Origin: Wenjunlia tyrosinilytica
GTDB taxonomy: Bacteria > Actinomycetota > Actinomycetes > Streptomycetales > Streptomycetaceae
DNA: 40,343 nucleotides
NCBI RefSeq assembly: GCF_014646055.1
Contig: NZ_BMMS01000044.1
Coordinates: forward strand, 1 to 40,343
Direction of reading: 5' to 3'
Shown here: positions 16,972 to 24,703 of the stretch, piece after piece
Layout of the letters: each line of letters starts with the position of its first letter
Position numbering within the stretch: position 1 is the first letter of the stretch
The notes under the pieces: generated by a model
Seen by the model: the letters and a program-made list of their open reading frames with translations, nothing else
Database searches by the model: none
What the model was told of the DNA's origin: nothing
Translations under genes and position numbers: made by a program

Positions 16972-17134
16972 CCATGCGCTGCTTAGCAGTCCGCGGCGCG
17001 TGAGCGATGCGTGAGCGGACTGCCCGATACAGGGCGGCATGAGCTGGATCAAGTGGCTCGCCGCGCGGCTCTGACTAGGGCAAACAGCACCGCGCGGCAG
17101 CGCCGGACATCCCCCCGGCAAGGATCCAATCCCA

Positions 17135-17162
17135 CTCCTAAAGCGGGTGTCGCAGGTTCGAA
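17135..17162 (+). other. Putative attachment-site core, matching the middle of tRNA-Arg(CCT)
   Basis: These 28 nt match, as far as I recall, the stretch from the anticodon loop (CTCCTAA) through the T-loop (GGTTCGAA) of actinobacterial tRNA-Arg(CCT). Neither the 5' half of the tRNA nor the closing T-stem/acceptor strand flanks it, so it is not a tRNA gene. It lies 129 nt beyond the 3' end of the integrase gene, the usual place of attP in pSAM2-like elements. A short GC hairpin (17168-17183) follows. No second copy was found in the window. The remainder of 16972-17290 holds nothing else recognisable. Confidence 0.55.
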
Positions 17163-17290
17163 GTGGTCCCCGCGCCCGCGGGGGTGGTCCCGTGGCCACC
17201 GTGGTGGTGCTACCCATCGATGTACTTCCGGCGCACGCCGTGGGCAAGGGCGCACGGTCTCACCTGGTGGTTCACGTGAGCGCCTGCGTG

Positions 17291-18532
17291 TCACGATGCG
17301 ATCGATAGAAGTTCCCTGCCTTCGCGGTCCTGGCGGTGGCGTTCGATGGAGCGCCGCCAGCGGGTTTCGAGACCTGCCAGGAGGCGGGAGTCGATGCTGG
17401 AGGTGACGTGGGAGTACACGTCGTCAATCTTGTTTTCCATGGTGTGGCCGAGGCGGCGTGCCTGGGCGACTTCGGGGACGCCGTCTTCGATGAGCCAGGT
17501 CTTGTGTGAGTGCCGCAGTCCGTGGAACGTCAGTCCCTGCCGAACGGGCGTCCATGTCTCGTTCAGGTGGCGGCCGCCGCTTACAGCCGGAGCCCACAGG
17601 CGGCGTTGGAAGCCGGAGCGGCGTAAGTGTTTGCCGCGGATGGTGGTGAAGACGAACGGGCGGGTGGAGGCGGCGAGGTCTGCTGTCAGCAGTTCGGTGA
17701 GGAACGGCGGCAGGGTGATGGTGCGCACGCTGGAGTGGGTTTTGGGGTGGCCCAGGGTCAGGTGGCCGTTGACCTCGTGGAGGGCACCGGCGTCGGCGGT
17801 GATGTGGATGAGCCCTTGGGTCAGGTCGAGGTTCTCGCGGTGGAGGCCGGCGAGTTCGCCCCAGCGCATGCCGGTGTAGGCGGCGGTGATCACCAGGAGG
17901 CACTGGTTGCGGGAGGACAGGCGCAGGATGCGGTGGGCGATGGCGAGGACTTGGTGTTCGTCGGCCCACAGGCGTTCGCGGCGTGGCTCGAGGCGTCCTC
18001 GTCCGCGGCGTCGGGGGCGAACGGGGTTGGTGGTGAGGAGGTCGTTGTCCACGGCGTCGCCCATGAGCATGGCGAAGAGTTTGCGGAGACTGGTGATGGT
18101 CGACGGTGCGTAGGTGGTGCGTAGTCGGTTGAGCCAGATCTGGATGTCGGCGGGGGTGATCTGGTCCACAGGGGTCGTGCCCCAGCGCGGGAGGATGTGG
18201 CGGGTGAGCAGGCTTCGGTAGAAGGCTTCGGTGTTGGCGCCGACGTCTACGGTCTGCCACCAGATCTCTGCCCATTCGGCCACCGTTGCCGTGGGTTTCG
18301 GTTCGGGCTCAGGGACGGTTGACCGGAACTCGACGGGCGGCACAGCAGGGGGTGAGTCGGCGGGCTGGGTGCCTTGCGTCGGCTTGGTTGTTTCGGGGGC
18401 GGTGTTGAGTTGGTGGGCGTGTGCCTGGGCTGCTTGTTTGGTTTCGAATGTGCCGGGAATGCTTCCGGCCTTGCCGTCGGGTTTCCAGTACCGTACGCGC
18501 CATTTGTTGCCGCGTCGTTCGACCCATGCCAC
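17291..18532 (-). CDS. int: Tyrosine integrase of the conjugative element
   Basis: 413 aa from GTG 18532, the start that gives MAWVERRGNKWRVRYWKPDGK, a typical arm-type DNA-binding N-terminus. The frame is open further upstream, but that part is low-complexity. A core-binding domain follows at about aa 90-190 (TVAEWAEIWWQTVDVG, SLRKLFAMLMGDAVDND). The catalytic domain has Arg in TAAYTGMRWGELAG, HxxR in FHGLRHSHKT, the LGH box and the nucleophile Tyr in KIDDVYSHVTSS, so it looks intact. It integrates or excises the element at the att core just downstream. It is the last gene of the minus-strand operon, 113 nt after the excisionase gene. Confidence 0.92.
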   Translation of the reverse strand: MAWVERRGNKWRVRYWKPDGKAGSIPGTFETKQAAQAHAHQLNTAPETTKPTQGTQPADSPPAVPPVEFRSTVPEPEPKPTATVAEWAEIWWQTVDVGANTEAFYRSLLTRHILPRWGTTPVDQITPADIQIWLNRLRTTYAPSTITSLRKLFAMLMGDAVDNDLLTTNPVRPRRRGRGRLEPRRERLWADEHQVLAIAHRILRLSSRNQCLLVITAAYTGMRWGELAGLHRENLDLTQGLIHITADAGALHEVNGHLTLGHPKTHSSVRTITLPPFLTELLTADLAASTRPFVFTTIRGKHLRRSGFQRRLWAPAVSGGRHLNETWTPVRQGLTFHGLRHSHKTWLIEDGVPEVAQARRLGHTMENKIDDVYSHVTSSIDSRLLAGLETRWRRSIERHRQDREGRELLSIAS

Positions 18533-18645
18533 GGATGGGCCTCCTTGCTGTGCGAAAGTGGAGAGGCGACCGGGTTCGCGTCGCCGGGGCATCCATGGAC
18601 GCTCGCCGGCTTGGCAGAGCGGAACACCCGGTTGGGGGATTTTCG

Positions 18646-18996
18646 TCAGGTGCTGGCATTGGGCTGAGGGCTTCGGGCGCCGCTGCGGATGATGTGAGTC
18701 AGGTCGGCTTGGGAGAACCTGAGGTGGCGTCCGATCTTCGTGCAGGGAATGTGACCGGCGGCCGCCTTCTTGCGTAGCCACGAGGCCGGTACCTGCAACA
18801 GGACAGAGGCTTGCTCCGCGGTGTGCAGTCGGATCTCGGCATGCTCCGTCTTGGTCCCGTCCGGCTCTTCCCGTGACGGTGGAGCAGCCGCGGTAGCGGG
18901 CGTCTGCGGGGGTGGGTTGGGGCAGTGGTCTGTTCGGGCGGTGGGCAAGGGGGCACGGGCTGTGTCGGGCGTCATGGGAGCGAGCGGCTTCTTCAT
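18646..18996 (-). CDS. xis: Excisionase-like helix-turn-helix protein
   Basis: 116 aa from ATG 18996, chosen because GAGG lies 6 nt upstream; the frame extends to 19050. After a disordered Pro/Ala/Thr-rich stretch, about aa 58-105 form a MerR/Xis-type winged helix (RLHTAEQASVLLQVPASWLR, then AGHIPCTKIGRHLRFSQADL). Such domains bend DNA at att sites and direct the integrase towards excision. It sits immediately upstream of int, as in pSAM2-type elements. Confidence 0.85.
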   Translation of the reverse strand: MKKPLAPMTPDTARAPLPTARTDHCPNPPPQTPATAAAPPSREEPDGTKTEHAEIRLHTAEQASVLLQVPASWLRKKAAAGHIPCTKIGRHLRFSQADLTHIIRSGARSPQPNAST

Positions 18997-19112
18997 ATGG
19001 GCCTCAAGCTGGTCGTGGATGCGCACGGGGGCACGGGCCTTCTCGCCCAACCTCTATGGGCAACGATGGCCTCACGAGGCTGTGCCTACCGCCTGGCGTC
19101 AACCGGCCTCGG

Positions 19113-19319
19113 TCACTGGGGTAGGACGCACTCAGCGAGGTCGGCGTTGGGATCGAAGTGGGGGCCACGGCAGGCCGTTCCAAGGCATGTGCGGGAGCGA
19201 GGGGCCAGTTGGCGGGGCAGGGAGAGCGTCGGGTCATGCGTGTCCTCGGTGGAGGTGCGGCCCAGCCAGGCGACCGGCACCGTGGCGTGCGGTGCCGACC
19301 GGTCCGGTTCTATGACCAC
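19113..19319 (-). CDS. Small hypothetical protein of the element
   Basis: 68 aa from GTG 19319; the frame is open upstream to about 19430, with protein-like sequence (SRKVRAQVRQHGAGPRLRCLLARH), so a non-ATG start further up is likely. It contains two Cys near the end (SRTCLGTACRGPHFDPNADL), which do not form a known metal site that I can name. It lies between the 44-aa ORF and xis. Function unknown. Confidence 0.45.
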   Translation of the reverse strand: MVIEPDRSAPHATVPVAWLGRTSTEDTHDPTLSLPRQLAPRSRTCLGTACRGPHFDPNADLAECVLPQ

Positions 19320-19416
19320 GGCGTGCCGGGCGAGGAGGCAGCGAAGGCGAGGACCGGCGCCGTGTTGGCGGACCTGGGCTCGTACCTTTCTGCTGTCGGC
19401 TGCCGTCAGGCCACCG

Positions 19417-19551
19417 TTACTCAGTAGCTGCGTCGCCTTCGCTCTCGGGGTGGGAGGCGAGCCAGGCCAGGGCCCGGCGGATCACTGCGATCTGGCGGTG
19501 CTGGAGTGCCTCGCCGTCGCTGCCATCGATCGCGCCGTACTGCACGGTCAT
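19417..19551 (-). CDS. 44-aa hypothetical protein of the element
   Basis: ATG 19551 to TAA 19417 gives MTVQYGAIDGSDGEALQHRQ, then IAVIRRALAWLASHPE and an acidic tail. An amphipathic helix is likely in the middle. It lies between the C5 methyltransferase and the 68-aa ORF in the int-xis operon. Short and of unknown family. The support is its sensible composition and codon use. Confidence 0.45.
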   Translation of the reverse strand: MTVQYGAIDGSDGEALQHRQIAVIRRALAWLASHPESEGDAATE

Positions 19552-19699
19552 CTTCAACGGCCCTTCCCAGGACCTCCGTTCTGGTGGGAACCTGTGGTGG
19601 TGGGCTGGGTAGCGGTGACCGACGGCCGTGGGCGCTCCGTCTCGGGCGCGTCGTCAAGGCCGCGGCCTTGCGTGTTGACGGCGATCCGTGGCCGGGAAT

Positions 19700-21040
19700 T
19701 CACCGCCGGCCTTGTGCCCGCGTCCCGGACGGCGGCGATGGAGCATGCGATGGGATGCCTTCGGGGAGCAGGCCGTCCAAGGCGTGGGCGGCCTGCCGGG
19801 GAACCACGCTGTTGCCGAGGAGCCGCAGCTGGGCCGCACGGGAGAGTCCCTCTGTCCGGGTGACCCAGCCGTGGGGCAACGCCATCATCCACTCGACGAA
19901 TTCGGCGGACAACCGGTGCGTGCCGGGCTTCGTGGGCATGGGTGCGGCGCGGGCGGTGACGCGCTCCCATCGGCGGATGGCGGGCAGGTAGTCGCCCCAC
20001 CAGTGGGCAGGCGAGTGACGGCCGTTCGCAGGTTCACCCCGCCCTTTCGACTCGGGTGCGTGCCCGCACCGCCGCTGCCATCCGATGAGGTGGGAGTGGG
20101 CAGCAAGGGCTCGGTCGTCTCGGCCGGGGTGGGGCTGTGGCCTCGGGCCGTGCGTGCAACGGAGTGATGCGGCGCGACCGGTCGCGGTCTCGCGGCTGCC
20201 CAGGTCGGTGTGGTCGGCGCGGCGAGCGCTGCCGCGGTGGAGGCAAGGGTGAGGCTGCCGTCGCCGTACTTCTGCTTCGGCGAGCCCTTGGCACCGTCGC
20301 TGGCTCGCGGGGTGGGCAGCAGGTGCTCGATCTCGTCGGCCAGGTTGGGGCCGTGGCCTCCGGCCTTGCGTTTGGCCGGGTGCTGGGAGCCGCCGTTGCC
20401 GCCCAGGTTCGCCGTCGGCGTCTTCAGCAACGGCTTGTCTTCCGGCTTGTCCTCCAGGGATTGCGGGCCACGCGGTGAGGAACGCTCTGTCGCGGCGGTG
20501 CGGCGCGCCGACATCGGAAGCGCGTACGCACGTCCAGCTCGCGTCGTACCCGAGGTCGGCCAGGTCCCCGAGTAGCACGCCCAGTGCCCGCATGCGGGGT
20601 TGATCGGGTGGGTCTCCCAGACACCGCGGGCAGGGTTCCATGCGGCGAAGTGCGTGGGTTCCGGCTGGGGTGGAGAGCAGGCCGCGGACATTCTCGATCA
20701 CCACCAGGCAGGGGTTGAGGGCGTCGATGGCGCAGACGACATGCCGCCACAGGCCGGAGCGGGTGCTACTGCCGAGTCCGGTGCGAGGGCCGGCGACCGA
20801 CAGGTCCTGGCAGGGGAATCCGGCCGTCAAGACGCACACGGGCTCGGTCTGGCACCAGTCGTTGTCGCGTACGTCACCCAGGTTGGGGACGTGTGGCCAG
20901 TGCCGGGCGAGCACCTGGGCGGCTCGCGGGTCGGTCTCGGCATGCCAGGCGACATGACCACCGAGTATGGCCTGGACGCCGAGGTCCAGGCCCCCTACCC
21001 CCGAGAACAGACTGCCGATCGGAAGGTCATCGACCGTCAC
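19700..21040 (-). CDS. C5-cytosine DNA methyltransferase with a frame-switched middle
   Basis: 446-codon frame from ATG 21040. The N-terminal part is a clear m5C methylase: motif I SLFSGVGGLDLG (aa 9-20), motif IV GFPCQDLSVAG with the catalytic Cys, motif VI VIENVRGLL and motif VIII VGAPHRRDRAF. The C-terminus has WGDYLPAIRRWERV and motif X LRLLGNSVVPRQA. The middle (about 20480-20000) is Arg/Pro/His-rich in this frame. The overlapping frame there gives HLLPTPRASDGAKGSPKQ and LLPTPTSSDGSGG with NLRTAVTRLP, the usual variable-region motifs of this phage/ICE family. Two compensating frameshifts, or sequencing errors, are therefore likely. It overlaps the preceding methylase by 14 nt. Likely role: protecting element DNA from host restriction (inference). 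Confidence 0.8.
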   Translation of the reverse strand: MTVDDLPIGSLFSGVGGLDLGVQAILGGHVAWHAETDPRAAQVLARHWPHVPNLGDVRDNDWCQTEPVCVLTAGFPCQDLSVAGPRTGLGSSTRSGLWRHVVCAIDALNPCLVVIENVRGLLSTPAGTHALRRMEPCPRCLGDPPDQPRMRALGVLLGDLADLGYDASWTCVRASDVGAPHRRDRAFLTAWPAIPGGQAGRQAVAEDADGEPGRQRRLPAPGQTQGRRPRPQPGRRDRAPAAHPASQRRCQGLAEAEVRRRQPHPCLHRGSARRADHTDLGSRETATGRAASLRCTHGPRPQPHPGRDDRALAAHSHLIGWQRRCGHAPESKGRGEPANGRHSPAHWWGDYLPAIRRWERVTARAAPMPTKPGTHRLSAEFVEWMMALPHGWVTRTEGLSRAAQLRLLGNSVVPRQAAHALDGLLPEGIPSHAPSPPSGTRAQGRR

Positions 21041-21998
21041 AGCGGCTCCGTGCGCAGGTGCGGGAGCGCAGGGCCGTTCCCGTGGCTGACGTTCGAGCCG
21101 CCCCGGCCCTGCACCGTGGTCTGCTCGCTGTTGCCACGCCGCCAGCGAGGACCATCGGGATCGCGGGCCTGGTGAAGACCAGCACGTCCTCGTGCTGGAC
21201 CACCGAGAGCGGGATGCCGCGGCGGCGGGCGTCGCGGACGTTTTTCATCTGGAAGAACGAGGGGCGGGCGATGACCCGGCCGTCGCGGATGCCCGCGAGG
21301 AGGGCGACGCAGCGTTCGCTGGGGGTGAGTCCGGCGGCTCGTCCTGAGGCTAGGACGGCGGAGGGCAGGTCGATGAGTTCGCCGCGCTCGCGCCAGGGGC
21401 GGGTGGTGACGACGGCGGTGCCGCCGGGGCGGAGCATGGTGCGGCACTGGGCGAGGATCTGGGTGAAGGCGTCGAGGAGCCGGTCGGTGGAGACGTGGGC
21501 GAGGTTGGCGGGGTCGTGGCTGTAGCGGAAGTCCTTTTTGACCACGCCGCGTTCGCCGGTCTCCCGGGTGGAGCGGACCTGTCCGTGGACGCTGGCTCCG
21601 TACGGCGGTGAGGTGAGCACGAGGTCCACCTCGCCGTGAAGTGGGGCGGGGATGAGGTCGAGGAGTCGGCGGGCGTCGCCGCAGTGGACAGACCCTGATC
21701 CGGCACCGCCTTTGGCGGCAGAGGCGGCGTTGAGGTGGGCGAGGCCGGCCCACTGGGGTTCGTACTCGACGCCGAGTGCGCTGCGGCCGAGGTGGATGGC
21801 TTCGACGAGGGTGGTGCCGATGCCGCACATCGGGTCGAGTACCAGGTCGCCGGGCCGGGTGTAGGTGCGGATGGCGTGGGCGGCGATGCCCGGGAGCATC
21901 TTGGCGGGGTGGGCGGCTGAGCCGGGCAGGTAGCGGCCCTTGCGCTGGGCGGGGGCGGAGGTGGGGGCGGTGTTCCACACCGAGACGGGAACAGGCAC
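21027..21998 (-). CDS. SPPY-type (probably N4-cytosine) DNA methyltransferase
   Basis: 323 aa from GTG 21998, chosen because AGAGGAG lies a few nt upstream and the upstream gene ends at 22016. The frame is open much further, but that part is shadow. The SAM-binding motif comes first (GDLVLDPMCGIGTTLVEAIH, aa ~55-75) and the catalytic box later (LVLTSPPYGASVHG). The order is therefore permuted relative to usual N4/N6 (PF01555) methylases. Close relatives occur in actinophages and integrative elements. The last 30 residues read as low-complexity. It probably methylates element DNA in the recipient, together with the neighbouring C5 enzyme. Confidence 0.8.
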   Translation of the reverse strand: MPVPVSVWNTAPTSAPAQRKGRYLPGSAAHPAKMLPGIAAHAIRTYTRPGDLVLDPMCGIGTTLVEAIHLGRSALGVEYEPQWAGLAHLNAASAAKGGAGSGSVHCGDARRLLDLIPAPLHGEVDLVLTSPPYGASVHGQVRSTRETGERGVVKKDFRYSHDPANLAHVSTDRLLDAFTQILAQCRTMLRPGGTAVVTTRPWRERGELIDLPSAVLASGRAAGLTPSERCVALLAGIRDGRVIARPSFFQMKNVRDARRRGIPLSVVQHEDVLVFTRPAIPMVLAGGVATASRPRCRAGAARTSATGTALRSRTCARSRCDGR

Positions 21999-22015
21999 GG
22001 TGGACTCCTCTGCCC

Positions 22016-22681
22016 TCAGGCGTAGTGGATCGCGGAGAGAGCGATCAGGTCGCTGTGCGTGACTCCGGGACTGGCGTCGATGGGCGGGGCAGCGACGAGC
22101 CGGTCGCCAGCAGGATGGGCATGAGCGATGACGATGTGCTGCAGGTAGCGGAAGCCCGCGGTGCGTGCGCAGGCGATGACCGAGCCGAGCGGGTCGGTGA
22201 GAACTCCGCGGTCCCTGAGCTGCCGGGCGGCGAGCAGGAGGAGTCCGTCGGCGGGCAGGAGGCGGTGGGCGCGGTGGAGGAAACCGGGCCATCCGTTCTC
22301 CATCGCCCCGGGCATCGCGGCATCGGCCGGTGACAGGTCGTCGCCGGGGTCGGGGAGGGCGTCGGGGTGAAGTTCGGCAAGAAGCACCGGGGCCCCGCCG
22401 GCCGTGTCGTCGGCGGTGTCGGTGTAGGTCGTGCAGGGGGTGCGCGCGTCCATGCCCGGTACGGTGTCCTGGATGGAGATTTTGAGCAGAGTCGCGGGCA
22501 TCCGGCCGGGGCGGTGTGTGAAATCGGTGCGGATCTTCTCGATCGCCCAGGCGGGCAGCACGCTGCCGGGGGCGGGTGCGGCGTCCGGCTCGTCGGGGGC
22601 GGGCAGCCAGATCGTGGTCGGCAGCTGGCGGGCGGCGTTGATCCGAGTGGTTCCTCGGCCGCAGGATGAAGTCGTGGACAT
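22016..22681 (-). CDS. MTase-like partner protein of the SPPY methyltransferase
   Basis: 221 aa. The first part (NAARQLPTTIWLPAPDEPDA, then PAWAIEKIRTDFTHRPGRMP) and the second half (FLHRAHRLLPADGLLLLAAR, then FRYLQHIVIAHAHP) look like the C-terminal sheet of a Rossmann methylase. There is no visible SAM-binding glycine motif and no catalytic PPY box. It ends 17 nt before the SPPY methylase, so the two are an operon pair. It may be a regulatory or target-recognition subunit (inference). The ATG at 22681 has a weak ribosome binding site. Confidence 0.6.
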   Translation of the reverse strand: MSTTSSCGRGTTRINAARQLPTTIWLPAPDEPDAAPAPGSVLPAWAIEKIRTDFTHRPGRMPATLLKISIQDTVPGMDARTPCTTYTDTADDTAGGAPVLLAELHPDALPDPGDDLSPADAAMPGAMENGWPGFLHRAHRLLPADGLLLLAARQLRDRGVLTDPLGSVIACARTAGFRYLQHIVIAHAHPAGDRLVAAPPIDASPGVTHSDLIALSAIHYA

Positions 22682-23147
22682 CGGTAGGTGGCGCCCGGGG
22701 GCGGAGGTCCGTCTTGTGCTGACGTGAAGTAATAGGGATCCGTCCAGGCAGGATTGCCACCTGGCGCCGAAGATGTTCGAACCGTCGGCGTGCCATGAGC
22801 TGCGTGGGTCGCCCGGTGCTCATCTCGGGGCAGTCGGCTGCATTTGCCAGGTCATCAGGTGAGCGAGCCTGTGGCGCGCCACCTGCGAGCCACTGCCGAG
22901 CCACCGTTACGGGCGGGCGGTGGGCCGGAAGGCGAGGCCAGAAAATTCTTGATGTTCGATACCGGGTGAGGCGGCTGTGGCGGCGGTGCAGGCCAGCGCG
23001 GGCGGGCCTGTTGCGCGCCTTCGCACACGCCGCGCCAGTGGGCCGGGCTTGGTGCGGCGGTGACGCGCGGTCGGTCCGCTGGTGGCACGGGGGGTTGAAA
23101 GGGGTGGTGGCAGACGTTGTCAGCCACTCCCCTCAAGGAGCAGTGCC
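22682..23147. promoter_or_regulatory. Divergent promoter region with a 12-bp palindrome
   Basis: 466 nt between the minus-strand methylase-int operon and the plus-strand sigma-like/transfer genes. It has no convincing gene. It contains the perfect palindrome GTGGCGCGCCAC (22871-22882), flanked by direct GCGAGCC copies, and an AT-richer patch near 22940-22960. It likely carries both promoters and an operator controlling integration versus transfer genes (inference). Confidence 0.45.
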
Positions 23148-23966
23148 ATGCATCACTCTCACCGTCCCGCGCACCGCGCGGCCCGCACGTACGCCGAGGG
23201 CCGTAGCCCGCTGCGGGTGCTGGAAGAGACCTTCTTCGCGCTGGCGGCCGCGGCCACCCCGCTCACGCTGCCGGCCCACTTGGTCTGTGAGGAGCCGGAC
23301 AGCGCCGCGCTGCCCGTCGATCAGTTCCGTACTCGCCTCGCCCACCCCGCGACCGCGCCGGTGCTGCGCGAGCGGACCTGGCGTGAGGTGGTTCGCCGCG
23401 CTCAGCAGCTCGGCGAGCCGTGGGGCACAGTGGCCGTCGCGATGAGTGTTCCGGTGCTGCGCCGGATGCTGGCGCGCCTGGCGCGTCCCGCTCACCTGGA
23501 GCGCGAGGAGGTCGAGCAGGAAGCGCTGGCCGCCGTCGCCGTCGCCGTGCGCACCGTGGATGTGAACACTGCGGATGTGGGCCGGGAGCTGTTCTCGGCC
23601 GCCGACCGGGCGGTGCACCGCCTGGTGTACGCCGCGCGCCGCCAGGGTGCGCGGGAGAGCGGGCCGATGGCCGCGCACGTGGGGCGGCTCGCCCATCCCG
23701 CAGTCCCCGCCGGGTGCCAGGACGTGGCCGAGTCGGCCGATGACGGCGGGGAGGGGGACGAGTACGCGGTGCTGGCCCGCGCGGTCCGGGCTCATGTCGT
23801 GGACGTCGCCGAGGCGCGGCTGATCGCGCGTACGCGTCTGGGGGGTGAGCCGATGCGGCGCCTTGCCGCCGAGCGCGGGGTGAGTGTGCGTCAGCTCTAC
23901 CGGCACCGCGCCACCGCCGAGCAGCACCTGGCTGCCCACCTGAAGGGCCGGAGGCTCGAGCAGTGA
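23148..23966 (+). CDS. Sigma-factor-like regulator heading the transfer genes
   Basis: 272 aa from ATG 23148 with AGGAG 7 nt upstream; the frame extends to 23082 without support. It is helical throughout, with a central region (HLEREEVEQEALAAVAVAV, then RAVHRLVYAARRQG) like sigma region 2. A C-terminal helix-turn-helix (GEPMRRLAAERGVSVRQLYR) resembles region 4. It is not a housekeeping sigma factor and the match to ECF families is weak. Its position suggests that it controls the type IV secretion operon. It is followed by a very strong hairpin. Confidence 0.65.
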   Translation: MHHSHRPAHRAARTYAEGRSPLRVLEETFFALAAAATPLTLPAHLVCEEPDSAALPVDQFRTRLAHPATAPVLRERTWREVVRRAQQLGEPWGTVAVAMSVPVLRRMLARLARPAHLEREEVEQEALAAVAVAVRTVDVNTADVGRELFSAADRAVHRLVYAARRQGARESGPMAAHVGRLAHPAVPAGCQDVAESADDGGEGDEYAVLARAVRAHVVDVAEARLIARTRLGGEPMRRLAAERGVSVRQLYRHRATAEQHLAAHLKGRRLEQ

Positions 23967-24038
23967 GTTGGTGAGGTGTGCGGGCCTTCGCGGTGGCGGA
24001 TGTCAATTTCCGGTGCCGTGAGTCTCTATTACCGGTGA

Positions 24039-24081
24039 GCTGCCGCCGCCGGATGCCCGCCAGGCATCCGGCGGCGGCAGC
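24039..24081 (+). terminator. 19-bp perfect hairpin between regulator and transfer operon
   Basis: 24039-24057 and 24063-24081 are exact reverse complements with a 5-nt loop (CGCCA), followed by a short T-rich patch. It isolates the sigma-like gene from the transfer operon or attenuates read-through. The rest of the gap up to 24322 is leader sequence without a recognised gene. Confidence 0.65.
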
Positions 24082-24322
24082 CTCGGCAAGGCCTTTTCAG
24101 CTTGTCGTGGCGAGGTCTTGCTTGCTGGTGGGGTGAGCACACCGTTCTCGTGCTGACACCCGAGCGCCCTGTTCCCGCCGCCCTTGAAGGAGGACGGCCC
24201 CGGGACGAGGGATCCGTGCTCGCCCCACCCCCGCAGCACCGCGCCCCTGCGCGTCGTCGTGCGCTCTCCTCTTCTCTCCCTGGCTGCTGCCCTGCTGTTC
24301 CCCGTTGGAGGTGTGCTCCGCC

Positions 24323-24703
24323 ATGTTCGCGAGACTCCGCCGGCCGCGTCGGCCTCCGGTCTGCCCGCCGGGCCGCCGGGCAGCCCGGCTCAGCTTCATC
24401 ACCGTGTTGACGGTCTTCGTGCTGCTGGCGGACCCGCCGTACGTATGGGCGGTCGCGGACATCCCGACCGTGGTGACGAATCTGCGGAACTGGATCGTCG
24501 GGATACTGGCCGGGCTCGCCACGTTGTTCCTCACGTTCGGCGGGCTGCGCTATCTGATGGCCGGTGGCGATCCCGGCGAGGTCGAGTCGGCCAAGAGGGC
24601 GCTGAAGGCCGCGGCCATCGGTTACGGGCTGGCGATCCTCGCTCCGGTGATCGTGACCGTGCTGCAGGGCATCGTCGGCGCGGGCGGCGGGGGCGGGCAT
24701 TGA
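24323..24703 (+). CDS. VirB2/TrbC-like pilin of the type IV secretion system
   Basis: 126 aa from ATG 24323 (GGAGG about 11 nt upstream; an in-frame TTG at 24305 is possible). There is a basic N-terminus and a signal-like hydrophobic stretch (LSFITVLTVFVLLADPPYVWA). Two membrane helices follow (GILAGLATLFLTFGGLRYLM and GYGLAILAPVIVTVLQGIVG), separated by the charged loop GGDPGEVESAKRALK. This two-helix layout with a GDPxxVxxAK loop is typical of TrbC/VirB2-like subunits in Gram-positive T4SSs. It ends in a short Gly run and overlaps the next gene. Confidence 0.75.
   Translation: MFARLRRPRRPPVCPPGRRAARLSFITVLTVFVLLADPPYVWAVADIPTVVTNLRNWIVGILAGLATLFLTFGGLRYLMAGGDPGEVESAKRALKAAAIGYGLAILAPVIVTVLQGIVGAGGGGGH

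Noticed and set aside
17100-17175. A complete tRNA gene at the att core
   Set aside because: The T-stem does not close, and neither acceptor strand nor the D-arm is present.
17291-18781. 496-aa version of the integrase
   Set aside because: The first 83 residues are low-complexity; the arm-binding domain begins at GTG 18532.
21999-22904. N-terminal extension of the SPPY methylase frame
   Set aside because: It is Arg/Pro/His-rich shadow of the 221-aa gene; a GTG with a good ribosome binding site lies at 21998.
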